Shown: positions 28,848 through 37,520 of the stretch, in pieces
Layout: every line of letters starts with the position of its first letter
How positions within the stretch are numbered: position 1 is the first letter of the stretch
Source of the DNA: Mycobacterium sp.
Lineage (GTDB): Bacteria > Actinomycetota > Actinomycetes > Mycobacteriales > Mycobacteriaceae
Length of the DNA: 47,552 nucleotides
Assembly: GCF_008709575.1 (NCBI RefSeq)
Contig: NZ_VYIK01000026.1
Span: 1-47,552 of the forward strand
Reading direction: 5' to 3'
The notes under the pieces: generated by a model
Databases searched by the model: none
Told to the model about the DNA's origin: nothing
The model's input: only the letters and a program-made list of their open reading frames with translations
Position numbers and translations under genes: made by a program

Positions 28848-29816
28848 ATGTTAGCCCTCGACACCTTGGTCAACGAGGGTCTCGTGATCTGCCCGCGCTG
28901 CGCGAACCCGGTGCGGATCACAGACGGCCGGTGGCGATGCACCGACTCGTCCTGCCGGTACGCCGAAACCCCGTTCCCGACAGTCGCGGGCGCTCCGGTG
29001 CTCGTCGATTTCGAGCACAGCGTGCTCGACGCCGACCGGTTGCGGTCGTCGCAGGGCGCATCGCCGGTTGCGCCCTCCAGACTCCGCCGGTTGCTGAGTC
29101 GGCTGCTCCACCCGCCGAACACCATTGCCGGGGTCAACGTGGCCCGGATGCTGGAGCTGCTCCGGGCCGACCACGCAGCAGACGATGCCGGAACCGGGCG
29201 AGGGCTCCGGATCTTGGTGATCGGAGGCGGCACCACCGGCGACGGACTGGCAGCACTGTACGCCGATCCCACGGTCGATCTCATTGCGTTCGACATCTAC
29301 GTCAGTCCGATGGTGCAGTTCGTGGCCGACGGGCATGCGATCCCACTGGCCGACGGCTCTGTCGACGGCGTGGTGATTCAAGCAGTCCTGGAGCACGTGC
29401 TGGAACCGCCGATCGTGGCGCGCGAGATCCACCGGGTTCTGCGCAGCGGGGGCATCGTGTATGCCGATACGCCGTTCCTGCAGCACGTGCATATGGGCCC
29501 CTACGACTTCACCCGCTTCACCGACAGCGGCCACCGTTATCTTTTCCGCAGCTTCGACTGCATCGATTCCGGGTGTGTGGCCGGTGCCGGCACCGCTTTG
29601 CGGTGGTCGTTGGACTGTTTCGTGCGCGCCCTGACCCGATCCGCCCGACTCGGCAAGATCACGGCAGCGAGTTTTTTCTGGCTCAGCTGGTTCGACCGCA
29701 TTCTGGATCCGAGGCACTCGCTAGACGGCGCCAGCGCGGTCTTCTTCCTGGGCCGCAAAAGCGCCGAGCCGATCAGCCGTGCCGAGATTATCGACTACTA
29801 CCAGGGCGGCATGTAG
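28848..29816 (+). CDS. SAM-dependent methyltransferase with N-terminal zinc ribbon
   Basis: A 322-residue protein. Residues 15-36 form a Trm112-like zinc ribbon (CPRC...CTDSSC), a module common at the start of bacterial sugar and lipid methyltransferases. The catalytic domain follows with ILVIGGGTTGDGLAALYAD, LIAFDIY, ADGHAIPLADGSVDGVVIQAVLEHVLEPP and LRSGGIVYADTPFLQHVHMGPYDFTRFT. ATG 28848 lies 39 bp after the previous methyltransferase, so the two are likely one operon. Substrate not known. Confidence 0.83.
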   Translation: MLALDTLVNEGLVICPRCANPVRITDGRWRCTDSSCRYAETPFPTVAGAPVLVDFEHSVLDADRLRSSQGASPVAPSRLRRLLSRLLHPPNTIAGVNVARMLELLRADHAADDAGTGRGLRILVIGGGTTGDGLAALYADPTVDLIAFDIYVSPMVQFVADGHAIPLADGSVDGVVIQAVLEHVLEPPIVAREIHRVLRSGGIVYADTPFLQHVHMGPYDFTRFTDSGHRYLFRSFDCIDSGCVAGAGTALRWSLDCFVRALTRSARLGKITAASFFWLSWFDRILDPRHSLDGASAVFFLGRKSAEPISRAEIIDYYQGGM

Positions 29817-29845
29817 CAGCATTGACAGGCCGCGCCGAAGTCTGC

Positions 29846-30601
29846 TCACGAGGATCCGGGGCCGAAGACGGCGTAGATGCTGACGGTGGTGAACCTGTCC
29901 AGCCGCGGCAGGCGCCTGCGAGCCTTTTCCAGGGTCGGTAGCAGACGCTTGTCGCCGCGGTTGTAGGCGATGTGAACGAGCTCCAAACCACTGCGGTCGA
30001 ACGCTTCCCGGAACTGGCCGGGCGTATAGCCGTTCAGCCCGATGTCCAGCAGCGAGTGCACGGGATGGCCGTTGTGGCGGGCGGCGGCCGCGTATACCAG
30101 GCGCCGGGGCAACACGGCGTGCGCCCATGGCACTTTCAGACCTGTACGGCCATGGTCGCCGAAAGGGCTGTAGTACAGCGGACTGAAACCCACGTAGATC
30201 AGCCCGCCCGGGCGGACCAATCGGGCGCCGAGCTCCGCGAGCAACGATCCCACGTCGGCGGCATGCTCGAAGGTGTCTTTGGAGACGATCACGTCGAAGG
30301 GCTGGTCCACCGCGAGACAGGCCGCGTCGACGGCGCGAAATGTCACCCGGTCGCGCAACCCGGGAAATCGCTGCTGCAGGTTCCGGTTCGCGAAAGCGAT
30401 ACGGCCCTCGTCCAGGTCGACGCCCAGCACACTGCCGCCCGCTTCAGCAATCTCGATCGACAGAGCTCCATGGCCGCAGCCGACGTCGAGAACGCGTTTA
30501 CCGGCCCAGTCCGGTGTGGTCCCGAACCGCCGCCAAAACTCCTTGTTGGACTCGGCTTGCCCGTCGAAGTACTCCCGGGCGTACTGTTCGGTTTCGGTCA
30601 A
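29846..30601 (-). CDS. Class I SAM-dependent methyltransferase (UbiG-like)
   Basis: A 251-residue methyltransferase with RVLDVGCGHGALSIEIAEAGGSVLGVDLD, FDVIVSKDTFEHAADVGSLL and RLVRPGGLIYVGFSP. The start is taken as TTG 30601, which overlaps the upstream stop as TTGA and has GGAAAGAAG 7-15 nt before it; an upstream GTG at 30661 would place 20 more residues inside the previous gene. Fourth and last gene of the minus-strand operon that begins with the chain-length kinase, so it likely methylates the same polysaccharide. Confidence 0.85.
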   Translation of the reverse strand: MTETEQYAREYFDGQAESNKEFWRRFGTTPDWAGKRVLDVGCGHGALSIEIAEAGGSVLGVDLDEGRIAFANRNLQQRFPGLRDRVTFRAVDAACLAVDQPFDVIVSKDTFEHAADVGSLLAELGARLVRPGGLIYVGFSPLYYSPFGDHGRTGLKVPWAHAVLPRRLVYAAAARHNGHPVHSLLDIGLNGYTPGQFREAFDRSGLELVHIAYNRGDKRLLPTLEKARRRLPRLDRFTTVSIYAVFGPGSS

Positions 30602-31818
30602 CGCGGCGCTTCTTTCCGCCGGATGGCCGGGACCGGCGTTGCGACCCTGCGCATGGCACACTCCTGGGGTATCTTCCGGGTTGACGTTTGCACCGGGAAA
30701 TCACCGGGAAGGCGCGGGCGGTTCGCCAATCCCGTCCACAGTCGCGTCAGCTGCTGATACCAGCGGTCGAGACCGAAGTCGCGGGCGCGGTCGCGAGCGG
30801 CGCTGCCCAGGCGGACCCGCAGGTCCCCGTCGGTCACCAACGCCTTCAGCGCCTCGGCGATCTGGTTCGGGCAACCGGGCTGTACGACCAGCCCGTCGAC
30901 GCGATCGCTGATCGCGTCACCGATGCTGCCGACCATCGTCGTCACCGGTGCCAGCCCGAACGCCATCGCCTCCAACAATGCCATCGGCAGGCCTTCGTGC
31001 CGGCTGGGCAGCACGAATATGTCCGCGTCCCGGAGCAACTCGTCGCGCGATGCCGGATCCAGCCAGCTCAGCACATCGATGGTGTCGCCCAGACCGGCCC
31101 GGGCGACCGCCGCGCGCACCTCGTCGACCTCGCCGTCGCCGGCCAGTGTCACCCGCAGACCGCTGCGAACCGCGGCGTCGAGCTCCGCGACGGCGGCGAT
31201 CAGGTCGTAGCTGCCCTTGCGCGCGCCGAGCCGACCCAGCGCCACCGCGTGCACCCGCGCAGCCCCCGATCGGATGCTCGGCGCGTCGGGCATCGGGACA
31301 GCGTTGTGCAGCACGCTGACCCGGCTGGAAGTCAGCCGAAGCCGAGTGGCGTATTCGGCGACTTGCCGGTTGCCCAGCACCAACCACTGATCGGCGACCA
31401 GCATCCGCCGCACCACCGCCCGGACCGGTCGCGGCTGCCGGTCGAACCAGCCGCCGAAGTCGTAGCTGTGCGCGTGCACCACCGTGGGCACGCCGGTGCG
31501 CCGCGCGGCCCACAACGGCAACGCCTTGCGGATCACGCTGCCACCGTGGGCCAGATGAACGTGCACGACGTCGGCCTCGCCGCGCAGCACCAGCCAGGTG
31601 GAACGCAGCATTCCGCGCACCCCGACCACCAGCCGCCACCACACCGACCTGTCGACAAACGTCGGAACCACCGTGATGCGGATTCGCTCGTCGGGATGCG
31701 CCGCCATGAGCGCCACCACGGTGGCCATGCCGCCCCGGCTGGTTGCCCCGGCCGGGGCGGGACCGACCACGAGCACCCTCAGCGGGCCCGTCACCGGGGT
31801 TGAGCCGATCGGTGTCAT
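30598..31818 (-). CDS. GT4 family glycosyltransferase
   Basis: GT-B retaining glycosyltransferase of 406 residues. LRVLVVGPAPAGATSRGGMATVVALMAAHP, DVVHVHLAHGGS and HAHSYDFGGW form the acceptor half; ALGRLGARKGSYDLIAAVAEL, LAGDGEVDEV and LPSRHEGLPMALLEAMAFGLAPV (E-x7-E) form the donor half. ATG 31818 overlaps the polymerase stop as ATGA. In the same operon as the polymerase and chain-length kinase, so it builds the same repeat unit. Confidence 0.9.
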   Translation of the reverse strand: MTPIGSTPVTGPLRVLVVGPAPAGATSRGGMATVVALMAAHPDERIRITVVPTFVDRSVWWRLVVGVRGMLRSTWLVLRGEADVVHVHLAHGGSVIRKALPLWAARRTGVPTVVHAHSYDFGGWFDRQPRPVRAVVRRMLVADQWLVLGNRQVAEYATRLRLTSSRVSVLHNAVPMPDAPSIRSGAARVHAVALGRLGARKGSYDLIAAVAELDAAVRSGLRVTLAGDGEVDEVRAAVARAGLGDTIDVLSWLDPASRDELLRDADIFVLPSRHEGLPMALLEAMAFGLAPVTTMVGSIGDAISDRVDGLVVQPGCPNQIAEALKALVTDGDLRVRLGSAARDRARDFGLDRWYQQLTRLWTGLANRPRLPGDFPVQTSTRKIPQECAMRRVATPVPAIRRKEAPR

Positions 31819-33278
31819 CCGGGTGCCCCGGTCAGCGGCGGCGCCTGATCGACTAAGCCCGCATCCCGATCCGGGCGAGGCCCGGCGGCGAAGGCCATCG
31901 TCGCGCCCAGCACTAGGCCGAGCGCCATGGCGTCAACCGGCAGCTCCGGCAACGGCCACACGGCGGAGACCGCGAGCAGGCCGGCGCTGACGGACGCGCT
32001 GATCCGCGCCGGCGCCGACGCCCGGCGCAGCGCCCGCAGGGGCGTGAGCGCGAGCAGGGCAAACGCCGCCATGCCCGCCACCCCGGCCTTGGCGAGCCAC
32101 CACAGGTAAAAGTTGTGGGAGAAGGTCGGGTAGAACTTCGTGCTGAAGTCGTTCGGGTCGGTGCCGTACGACAGCTGGTAGGCGTAGCCCAGGCCGTGGC
32201 CGAACAGCGGCGCCTGCGCGATCGCGCGGTTGAGGTGTTCGACCTCCCGCAACCTGTCCAGCGCCGATTCATCCACCGCGAGGGCACTCGTCGACACCCC
32301 GCCGAGGACCCGGTAATTGAACGCAGCCAGCTGATCGGCCAGCCACGCCCCGGCGGGCGAACCCTGCAACAGAAAAAGCGCCCCGGGCACCGTGACCGCG
32401 ACGATCAGCGCACTGGTCGCGGTAACGACGATGGTGCGAAACAGGGTTGACCAGCCGACGCTGGTGAGAAATGCGACAGCGGCCGCCACCGTGAACGCGA
32501 TCAACGGATTACGGCTCAAGGACAGCACCGCGATGATCAGTGCCGGCGGGCCCAGCGCCAGATACAGTGCGGGCCTGACCCGGCCGATGATCGACGCAGC
32601 AACCAGTGCGGTGAGCACCGCGGTGGCCGGCGTCTGGGTGGCGAGGATGACCCGGAGGGCCTCGCCGGCTCCCGCCGCCGGGAGGTCTTCGGCCCGGCCG
32701 GCCAGCCGAATGGCCCGCAGCGAACCCAAAATCGCCATACCCGCCGAAAACCACAGGATCAGCACCGTCGCGGAGGTCGCCAGCCGAAGGTAGCCGCCTT
32801 TGACGACCAACCACCCCAAGACGAAACCGCCGACCATTTCGAGCAGGGTCTGCGATTCGCGTATCACCACCCAGGCGGAATGGCCGTTGGCGAATCCGAC
32901 CACGGTCACGAACACCACCGCCAGGGTGAAGATCCCCGGCACCAGGAAATCGGAGAACCGCGGCCGCACGACGGGAATCAGGTAGCAGATCGCCAGCACC
33001 AGCGCCACCTGATAGGAGTAGATCACCCCGGGGCCGACGACTTTGCCCACGTGCAGACTGGCCGGCAGTGCTGCGAAGGCCAACACCAGCGCGATGGCGA
33101 TCATCGCTTCGGGTTTCACCAAGTACACGACCAGGCTGAACAGCGCGAGGATCAGCATCATGCCCTGCCCCGTGTTGCGGACCGTCACGACACCGACCGC
33201 GAAGCATCCGAGTAGGAACACCACCAGCGTCGCCGCAGTCGTCTCCGCGCGGTAGCGATCGGGCAGATAGCTGATCAC
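31815..33278 (-). CDS. O-antigen polymerase/ligase family protein (Wzy-like)
   Basis: Membrane protein of 487 residues with about 11-12 helices, expected to polymerise the flipped repeat units at the outer face of the plasma membrane. Family marks are LSLSRNPLIAFTVAAAVAFL, the large outside loop with AQAPLFGHGLGYAYQLSYGTDPNDF and SHNFYLWWLAKAGVAGM (the conserved His of Wzy_C/WaaL proteins). Sequence alone does not separate polymerase from ligase; position next to the Wzz-like gene favours polymerase. GTG 33278 shares GTGA with the upstream stop. Confidence 0.87.
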   Translation of the reverse strand: MISYLPDRYRAETTAATLVVFLLGCFAVGVVTVRNTGQGMMLILALFSLVVYLVKPEAMIAIALVLAFAALPASLHVGKVVGPGVIYSYQVALVLAICYLIPVVRPRFSDFLVPGIFTLAVVFVTVVGFANGHSAWVVIRESQTLLEMVGGFVLGWLVVKGGYLRLATSATVLILWFSAGMAILGSLRAIRLAGRAEDLPAAGAGEALRVILATQTPATAVLTALVAASIIGRVRPALYLALGPPALIIAVLSLSRNPLIAFTVAAAVAFLTSVGWSTLFRTIVVTATSALIVAVTVPGALFLLQGSPAGAWLADQLAAFNYRVLGGVSTSALAVDESALDRLREVEHLNRAIAQAPLFGHGLGYAYQLSYGTDPNDFSTKFYPTFSHNFYLWWLAKAGVAGMAAFALLALTPLRALRRASAPARISASVSAGLLAVSAVWPLPELPVDAMALGLVLGATMAFAAGPRPDRDAGLVDQAPPLTGAPG

Positions 33279-34657
33279 GAGGGTCCGCTGATCTTTGCCC
33301 GATACATCCGCGCCGCGGCCCTGACGTGACGCGCCACCCGGGCGTCGGTCAACACGGTACCGACAACCCGCGCGCCGGCCGCACGCAGCGCGCTCAACGC
33401 GTCCTCGAGCTCGTCCACGGTCGTGCGCCCCGCCCGCACGACCACCACCGTCGCTTGAACAGCGCCGGCCAGCAAGCCGGTATCGGCCGTCGCCAGCACC
33501 GGCGGGCCGTCGACCACCATCCGGTCACAACGTGACGACAAGTCCTGCAGCACCGCGTCGAGCACGTCCGGCAGGTAAGCGTTGACCGGCAGGGTCTCGC
33601 GGCGCGGCGATCGGGACGCGAGGATGAACAGCTTCGTGATCGGCGTCGGCTTCATAATCCGCGCGGCGACATCGGGGTGGGCCAGCGCGTCGGCCAGCCC
33701 CTCCTGCGAGTTGACTTTCAGCAAACCGGCAATCACGGGTCGGCGGGTATCACCCTCGACCAACAGGACATCCTCGCCGAGTTCGGCCAGCGCCAGCGCC
33801 AGGTTCAGCGCTGTCTTCGTGGTTCCTTCGCCGCCGAACGGCCCCGCCACCAGCAGCCGGCGCACCTCGGGCCCTATCGCCCGCAGCAGCCGGGTGCGCA
33901 GGTCGCGCACGGCGTCGTCGACGGTGGCGTCGACGCCGAATCGTTGGACACCTGTGCGCCGCCCGGGGAGTTCTGCCAACGTCGGCAAACCTGACAGCTG
34001 CTCCAGCTGCCTTCGGGTACGCACGGTGCGGTCGCCGGCCTCCCGGGTCAGCGCGACCACGATGCCCAGAAGCACCCCGGCCACTAGCCCCATCGCCATG
34101 TTGCGCATCGGCACCGGCCTGGTCGCCCTGCGGGGGATCTCAGGCCGCTTCACCACTGATGCCCTGACCCGCGGTTTTGCGGTCGGCGCCGACGACGTGC
34201 CGCCGTCCTGCACACGCGGAGTCGCATCGAGGGTGGGGACCAGGGTGACAAACGATTCGGCCATTGCCGCCGCGAGCACCGCGGCGCGCCGAGGATCAGT
34301 GTCGGTGACGGTGAGCGTGAACAGCATCGACTTGGGGGTGTATTTGACCTGCGTCTCGCTCACCAGCGTGTCGGGGCTGATCGCCAGTTGGGCCTGGCTG
34401 ACCGCGCGCTCTGCCACCGCGCGCCCGCCGGCGATCTCGGCGTAGGTCGACAACCGGTCTTGCGCGGCCTGCCCGCCCCAGTACACGTCGGTGACGTCGG
34501 TCTCGCCGGAAATCGACAACAGAATCGTGGCCGAGGCCTGATAGGCCCTGTTCTGGAACACGGTGATGACCGCCGCGCCGACCAGACACGCCAGCAACGC
34601 CCCCACGGCGAGCTTCCAGCGTTCGAGCAGGATCCGTACAAAGGTGCGGAAATCCAT
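33275..34657 (-). CDS. Wzz/Wzc-type chain-length regulator fused to BY-kinase-like ATPase
   Basis: A 460-residue co-polymerase that should set chain length. Helix 1 is at 18-36 (WKLAVGALLACLVGAAVITVF), a periplasmic-side Wzz domain follows, helix 2 is near 186-204 after a Pro/Arg-rich stretch, and the cytoplasmic ATPase is at 240-450. Its Walker A reads AGPFGGEGTTKTALN (271-285), with Thr where the Gly before the Lys is expected; Walker A' is VLLVEGDTRRP, where the usual first Asp is Glu; Walker B is MVVDGPPVLATADT. The C-terminus lacks the tyrosine cluster of Wzc/CpsD kinases and has one Tyr (452). ATG 34657 follows AAGGGCAGGGG. First gene of a four-gene operon with 4-nt overlaps. Confidence 0.87.
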   Translation of the reverse strand: MDFRTFVRILLERWKLAVGALLACLVGAAVITVFQNRAYQASATILLSISGETDVTDVYWGGQAAQDRLSTYAEIAGGRAVAERAVSQAQLAISPDTLVSETQVKYTPKSMLFTLTVTDTDPRRAAVLAAAMAESFVTLVPTLDATPRVQDGGTSSAPTAKPRVRASVVKRPEIPRRATRPVPMRNMAMGLVAGVLLGIVVALTREAGDRTVRTRRQLEQLSGLPTLAELPGRRTGVQRFGVDATVDDAVRDLRTRLLRAIGPEVRRLLVAGPFGGEGTTKTALNLALALAELGEDVLLVEGDTRRPVIAGLLKVNSQEGLADALAHPDVAARIMKPTPITKLFILASRSPRRETLPVNAYLPDVLDAVLQDLSSRCDRMVVDGPPVLATADTGLLAGAVQATVVVVRAGRTTVDELEDALSALRAAGARVVGTVLTDARVARHVRAAARMYRAKISGPS

Positions 34658-34689
34658 CCCCTGCCCTTTCGCTGCCCAGGCTTCACAAA

Positions 34690-34707
34690 AGCATCGATAG
34701 CATCGAT
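34690..34707. repeat. Tandem 9-bp repeat in the kinase promoter
   Basis: AGCATCGAT occurs twice head to tail, 33-50 bp upstream of the kinase start codon, inside a 264-bp gene-free gap. It could be a binding site in the operon promoter. No -10 box can be assigned with confidence. Confidence 0.45.
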
Positions 34708-34862
34708 TCCGTTCGTTGCGCACCCGCTGCACAGACCGCCGTGGACATTATGCAGCATTATCGTGCATCCCATTATCGAAATGATTGCGGGCTTTCCTGG
34801 CAGCGCGGCGGAGTCGGCTCCGCGCTCCGGACGCATCGCAGGCTCACCTAGATCCACACGTG

Positions 34863-34882
34863 TTTGCGGCGGCCGCCGCAAA
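34863..34882. terminator. 20-bp perfect palindrome downstream of the lipoprotein gene
   Basis: The half-site TTTGCGGCGG is followed directly by its reverse complement, with no spacer. It lies 40 bp beyond the stop of the minus-strand lipoprotein gene and 200 bp upstream of the kinase operon. As RNA it could fold after opening a few central pairs and act as a terminator for the lipoprotein transcript; as DNA it could be an operator. Confidence 0.45.
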
Positions 34883-34921
34883 GATCGGGCCGGTAAGCAG
34901 TATCCAGGTCCCGTATTGCCG

Positions 34922-36601
34922 TCACAACGACACGGTATCGCGCGGAATATCGAGCGTGGCAATGGGATAACCCCCAGAGGCGTCGCGCCCGTCACGCGCC
35001 AATCGTAGTGGCGGGTAGTTCACCACGTCGACACCCCCGGGTTTGTGTTGTCGCCACTCCACGAGCGCACGCACAATGTAGTGTCCCGGCGCCAGGCCCC
35101 GCAGGTCGACGGCTACCGATTCGGTGGCTGACGCCGGAGCCGGGGTGTCGCTGTGTGCGTTGCAGCAGTGCGGCAACAGTGTCTTCAAGACCACGGCGGA
35201 GGGCAGCGTGCGGATCACCTCGCCCGAGAAATCCACCAGTTGGTAACTGGGCACCCATTGCTCGGTCGCGACGGCCGAACCGTAATTGGTCCAGTCCACC
35301 GAAATCTTTGCCACCCCGTCACGCAGCGATTGGGTCCGCTGCCTTGCCTGCACCGAGTATCGGTATCCGGCAAGCACATTGGCTTGCGCCCACAGCAGAT
35401 AAACATCGCGGGGCATCGGCACATTCGAAACACGGTCGGGAAAGTTGTAACTGGAGGTCATCGACACGTGATATCTGACGACGTCGTGCAAGCCTTTTTC
35501 GTAATAGGACCGCGGGCTGGTTCCGGCGGGCAATTGGCACCATTCCGTGATCACCGGCGCCGAGGCGAGCCGGTCTTTGAGTTTTTCGACCAGCGGATCC
35601 TTGGAGTAGACATAGTAGGAGCCGGCCGACTCGGCCCACGCCGGGAGCGGTGCGTACACGCCGAGGCAATCCGAGCGGATGCCCACGGGGGCGGAGAGTT
35701 TTTTCGTGACGTCGTCGGCGAGAAGCTGGCGCACGATCTCAGGGTTCGGCGGGTTGACCACCAACTGAGTGTGGGGAAAGGCATCGACGTTGGCGGCGAC
35801 CAGGCGGCGAATGGAGTCGATGGTGATGCTTTGGTCACGAAACTGGCTGTAATACCCGAGCTTGGCGATGCTGTGCTCGGGCGCCGGACCGGGCGCGCCC
35901 AGCGCGTCCCGTAAGTAGGCGATGTGGTCTTCGCTGAAGTCTCCGTAGCCGGAGAACTCGAAAACGCTCAGCCGCTCGTCGCGGTCATAGCGGCGGCCCA
36001 GCGCGGCGAGCAGTTGCGAAAACCCGTTCAGATAGGCGGGATCGTTCCAGTTCGGCACCACCTGGATCACGCCGAGCGCCTGTCCTGGTCGTTTCGGCCC
36101 GGAGTAGCTGGTGGCGGCGTGACGCATCCAGTCGGGGATCGCGATGTTCGTGTTGTTCGGGTAGGAGGCATCACAGCAGGAGTTGTAGGCATACACCCGA
36201 AGCATCAGCCGCATGTTGCGCTGCGCGGCAGTGCGCAGTGCCTCGTCGATCACGCTGAAGTCGTACTTGCGATCATCGGGGGTATCGGCCGGCAACGTGC
36301 GCGGATCGGTGGGCTGTAACTGCCGCCACGAGACACGCATGCTGGCGTCATACGACGCCGGCCAGGGCGGGTATTTGCGGTCTGCCGGGTTGCCCTGCGG
36401 GAAAAGCGGTTGCAGGAGATCTTCGTACTGGCCGCGCAGCGGACCGGGTACGTCTTGAGTGGTGACCGGTATGGTCGGACTGATTATGGCGGAAAGCAGT
36501 CCGAGGTTGACGTGACTTCCGCCACATCCGTTCAGCGCCAGGGCTGTGCAGGCGGCGCCGGCCAGTACCCTGCTGCGCAACAGAGCGAACATCGTGACCA
36601 T
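34922..36601 (-). CDS. Cell-surface lipoprotein, DUF4832/glycoside-hydrolase-like
   Basis: A 559-residue lipoprotein: a short basic n-region, hydrophobic core and lipobox LNGC with Cys26. After it the sequence follows the TIM-barrel layout of DUF4874/DUF4832 proteins and related glycosidases: GPLRGQYEDLLQP, a substrate-cleft-like YDASMRVSWRQLQP segment, YDFSVIDEALRTAAQRNMRLMLRVYAYN, EFSGYGDFSEDH (a possible acidic catalytic stretch), GIRSDCLG and a C-terminal beta domain. It probably cleaves or binds polysaccharide at the cell surface, but no activity is known for this group. ATG 36601 is chosen by the signal peptide; the frame open to 37156 only shadows the divergent gene. Confidence 0.75.
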   Translation of the reverse strand: MVTMFALLRSRVLAGAACTALALNGCGGSHVNLGLLSAIISPTIPVTTQDVPGPLRGQYEDLLQPLFPQGNPADRKYPPWPASYDASMRVSWRQLQPTDPRTLPADTPDDRKYDFSVIDEALRTAAQRNMRLMLRVYAYNSCCDASYPNNTNIAIPDWMRHAATSYSGPKRPGQALGVIQVVPNWNDPAYLNGFSQLLAALGRRYDRDERLSVFEFSGYGDFSEDHIAYLRDALGAPGPAPEHSIAKLGYYSQFRDQSITIDSIRRLVAANVDAFPHTQLVVNPPNPEIVRQLLADDVTKKLSAPVGIRSDCLGVYAPLPAWAESAGSYYVYSKDPLVEKLKDRLASAPVITEWCQLPAGTSPRSYYEKGLHDVVRYHVSMTSSYNFPDRVSNVPMPRDVYLLWAQANVLAGYRYSVQARQRTQSLRDGVAKISVDWTNYGSAVATEQWVPSYQLVDFSGEVIRTLPSAVVLKTLLPHCCNAHSDTPAPASATESVAVDLRGLAPGHYIVRALVEWRQHKPGGVDVVNYPPLRLARDGRDASGGYPIATLDIPRDTVSL

Positions 36602-36668
36602 TATGCAGGGGCCGAGCCGTGCGGCAGCGCCGCACGTTGAGTATGCTGCGGTTCCGGAAAGACGACAG

Positions 36669-37457
36669 ATGCCCCTCGCACAATCAGCCAAACGTTGGCT
36701 CGCTCCTGCGGCAAGGTCTTTCGCGCCCCGCTTGTTCTGGCAGCGGAAATACCGCATTCTGCAACGCCTCGGCGCGTCCCGCCCGGAGGTGGCGCTGGCC
36801 GTGTCGCTGTGCGACCCGACGCGGGTGTCTCTGGATGTCGGAGCCGACGTCGGTGAGTTCACGATCGCTATGCTCGCCGCCTCCCGGTCGGTCATTGCGT
36901 TCGAACCGCGGCCGGCCCAGGCCCGCGATCTGGTGTCGATGTTCGACGCGGTCGGCGCCGCGGTGCGGGTGGAAGCTGTCGCGTTGTCCGACCATGCCGG
37001 CGTGGCGGTCCTGCGGGTGGTCGACTCCGAACCGGGCCGCAGCACGATCGACACCGACAACCTGCTGCGCGACGTCGACGACGCCGGCGTGCATCGCGTC
37101 GACGTGCCGGTGCGGCGCCTCGACGATCTGCACTTGGCGGATGTCGGCCTGATCAAGATCGACGTGGAGGGTCACGAGCTGGCGGTGCTGCGCGGGGCCA
37201 CGGCAACCCTGATGCGCAGTCGGCCGGCGATTCTCGTGGAAGCAGAAGAGCGCCATCATCCCGGCGCCGTCGCCGGGATCATCGACTTGCTGGGCAGCTA
37301 CGGCTATTCCGGCTATTTCGACCTCGCCGGAGTCCGGCGACCGGTCGAGGAGTTCGACGCGGCCGAACATCAGAATCCGGCGAACATCGGCGGTCGACAG
37401 GACGGGTGGGCGGCCCACGGTGTCTACGTCAACAACTTTGTCTTCGTGCCCGGGTGA
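36669..37457 (+). CDS. FkbM family methyltransferase
   Basis: A 262-residue FkbM-type O-methyltransferase: VSLDVGADVGEFTIAMLAASRSVIAFEPRP binds SAM and VGLIKIDVEGHELAVLRGA is the family signature. Members methylate hydroxyls of macrolides and of surface sugars. ATG 36669 has GGAAAGA about 8 nt upstream; the longer frame to 36546 overlaps the divergent lipoprotein start. Divergent from the lipoprotein with 67 bp between the two start codons. Confidence 0.88.
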   Translation: MPLAQSAKRWLAPAARSFAPRLFWQRKYRILQRLGASRPEVALAVSLCDPTRVSLDVGADVGEFTIAMLAASRSVIAFEPRPAQARDLVSMFDAVGAAVRVEAVALSDHAGVAVLRVVDSEPGRSTIDTDNLLRDVDDAGVHRVDVPVRRLDDLHLADVGLIKIDVEGHELAVLRGATATLMRSRPAILVEAEERHHPGAVAGIIDLLGSYGYSGYFDLAGVRRPVEEFDAAEHQNPANIGGRQDGWAAHGVYVNNFVFVPG

Positions 37458-37520
37458 CGCACGCCCTCGTCCGCGACAGGTGGGTTAGCATGGCGTGACG
37501 ACCTCATCGGGAGCAACATC

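Noticed and set aside
36602..37156. N-terminal extension of the lipoprotein frame
   Set aside because: Runs antisense through the FkbM methyltransferase; the lipoprotein signal at 36601 fixes the start.
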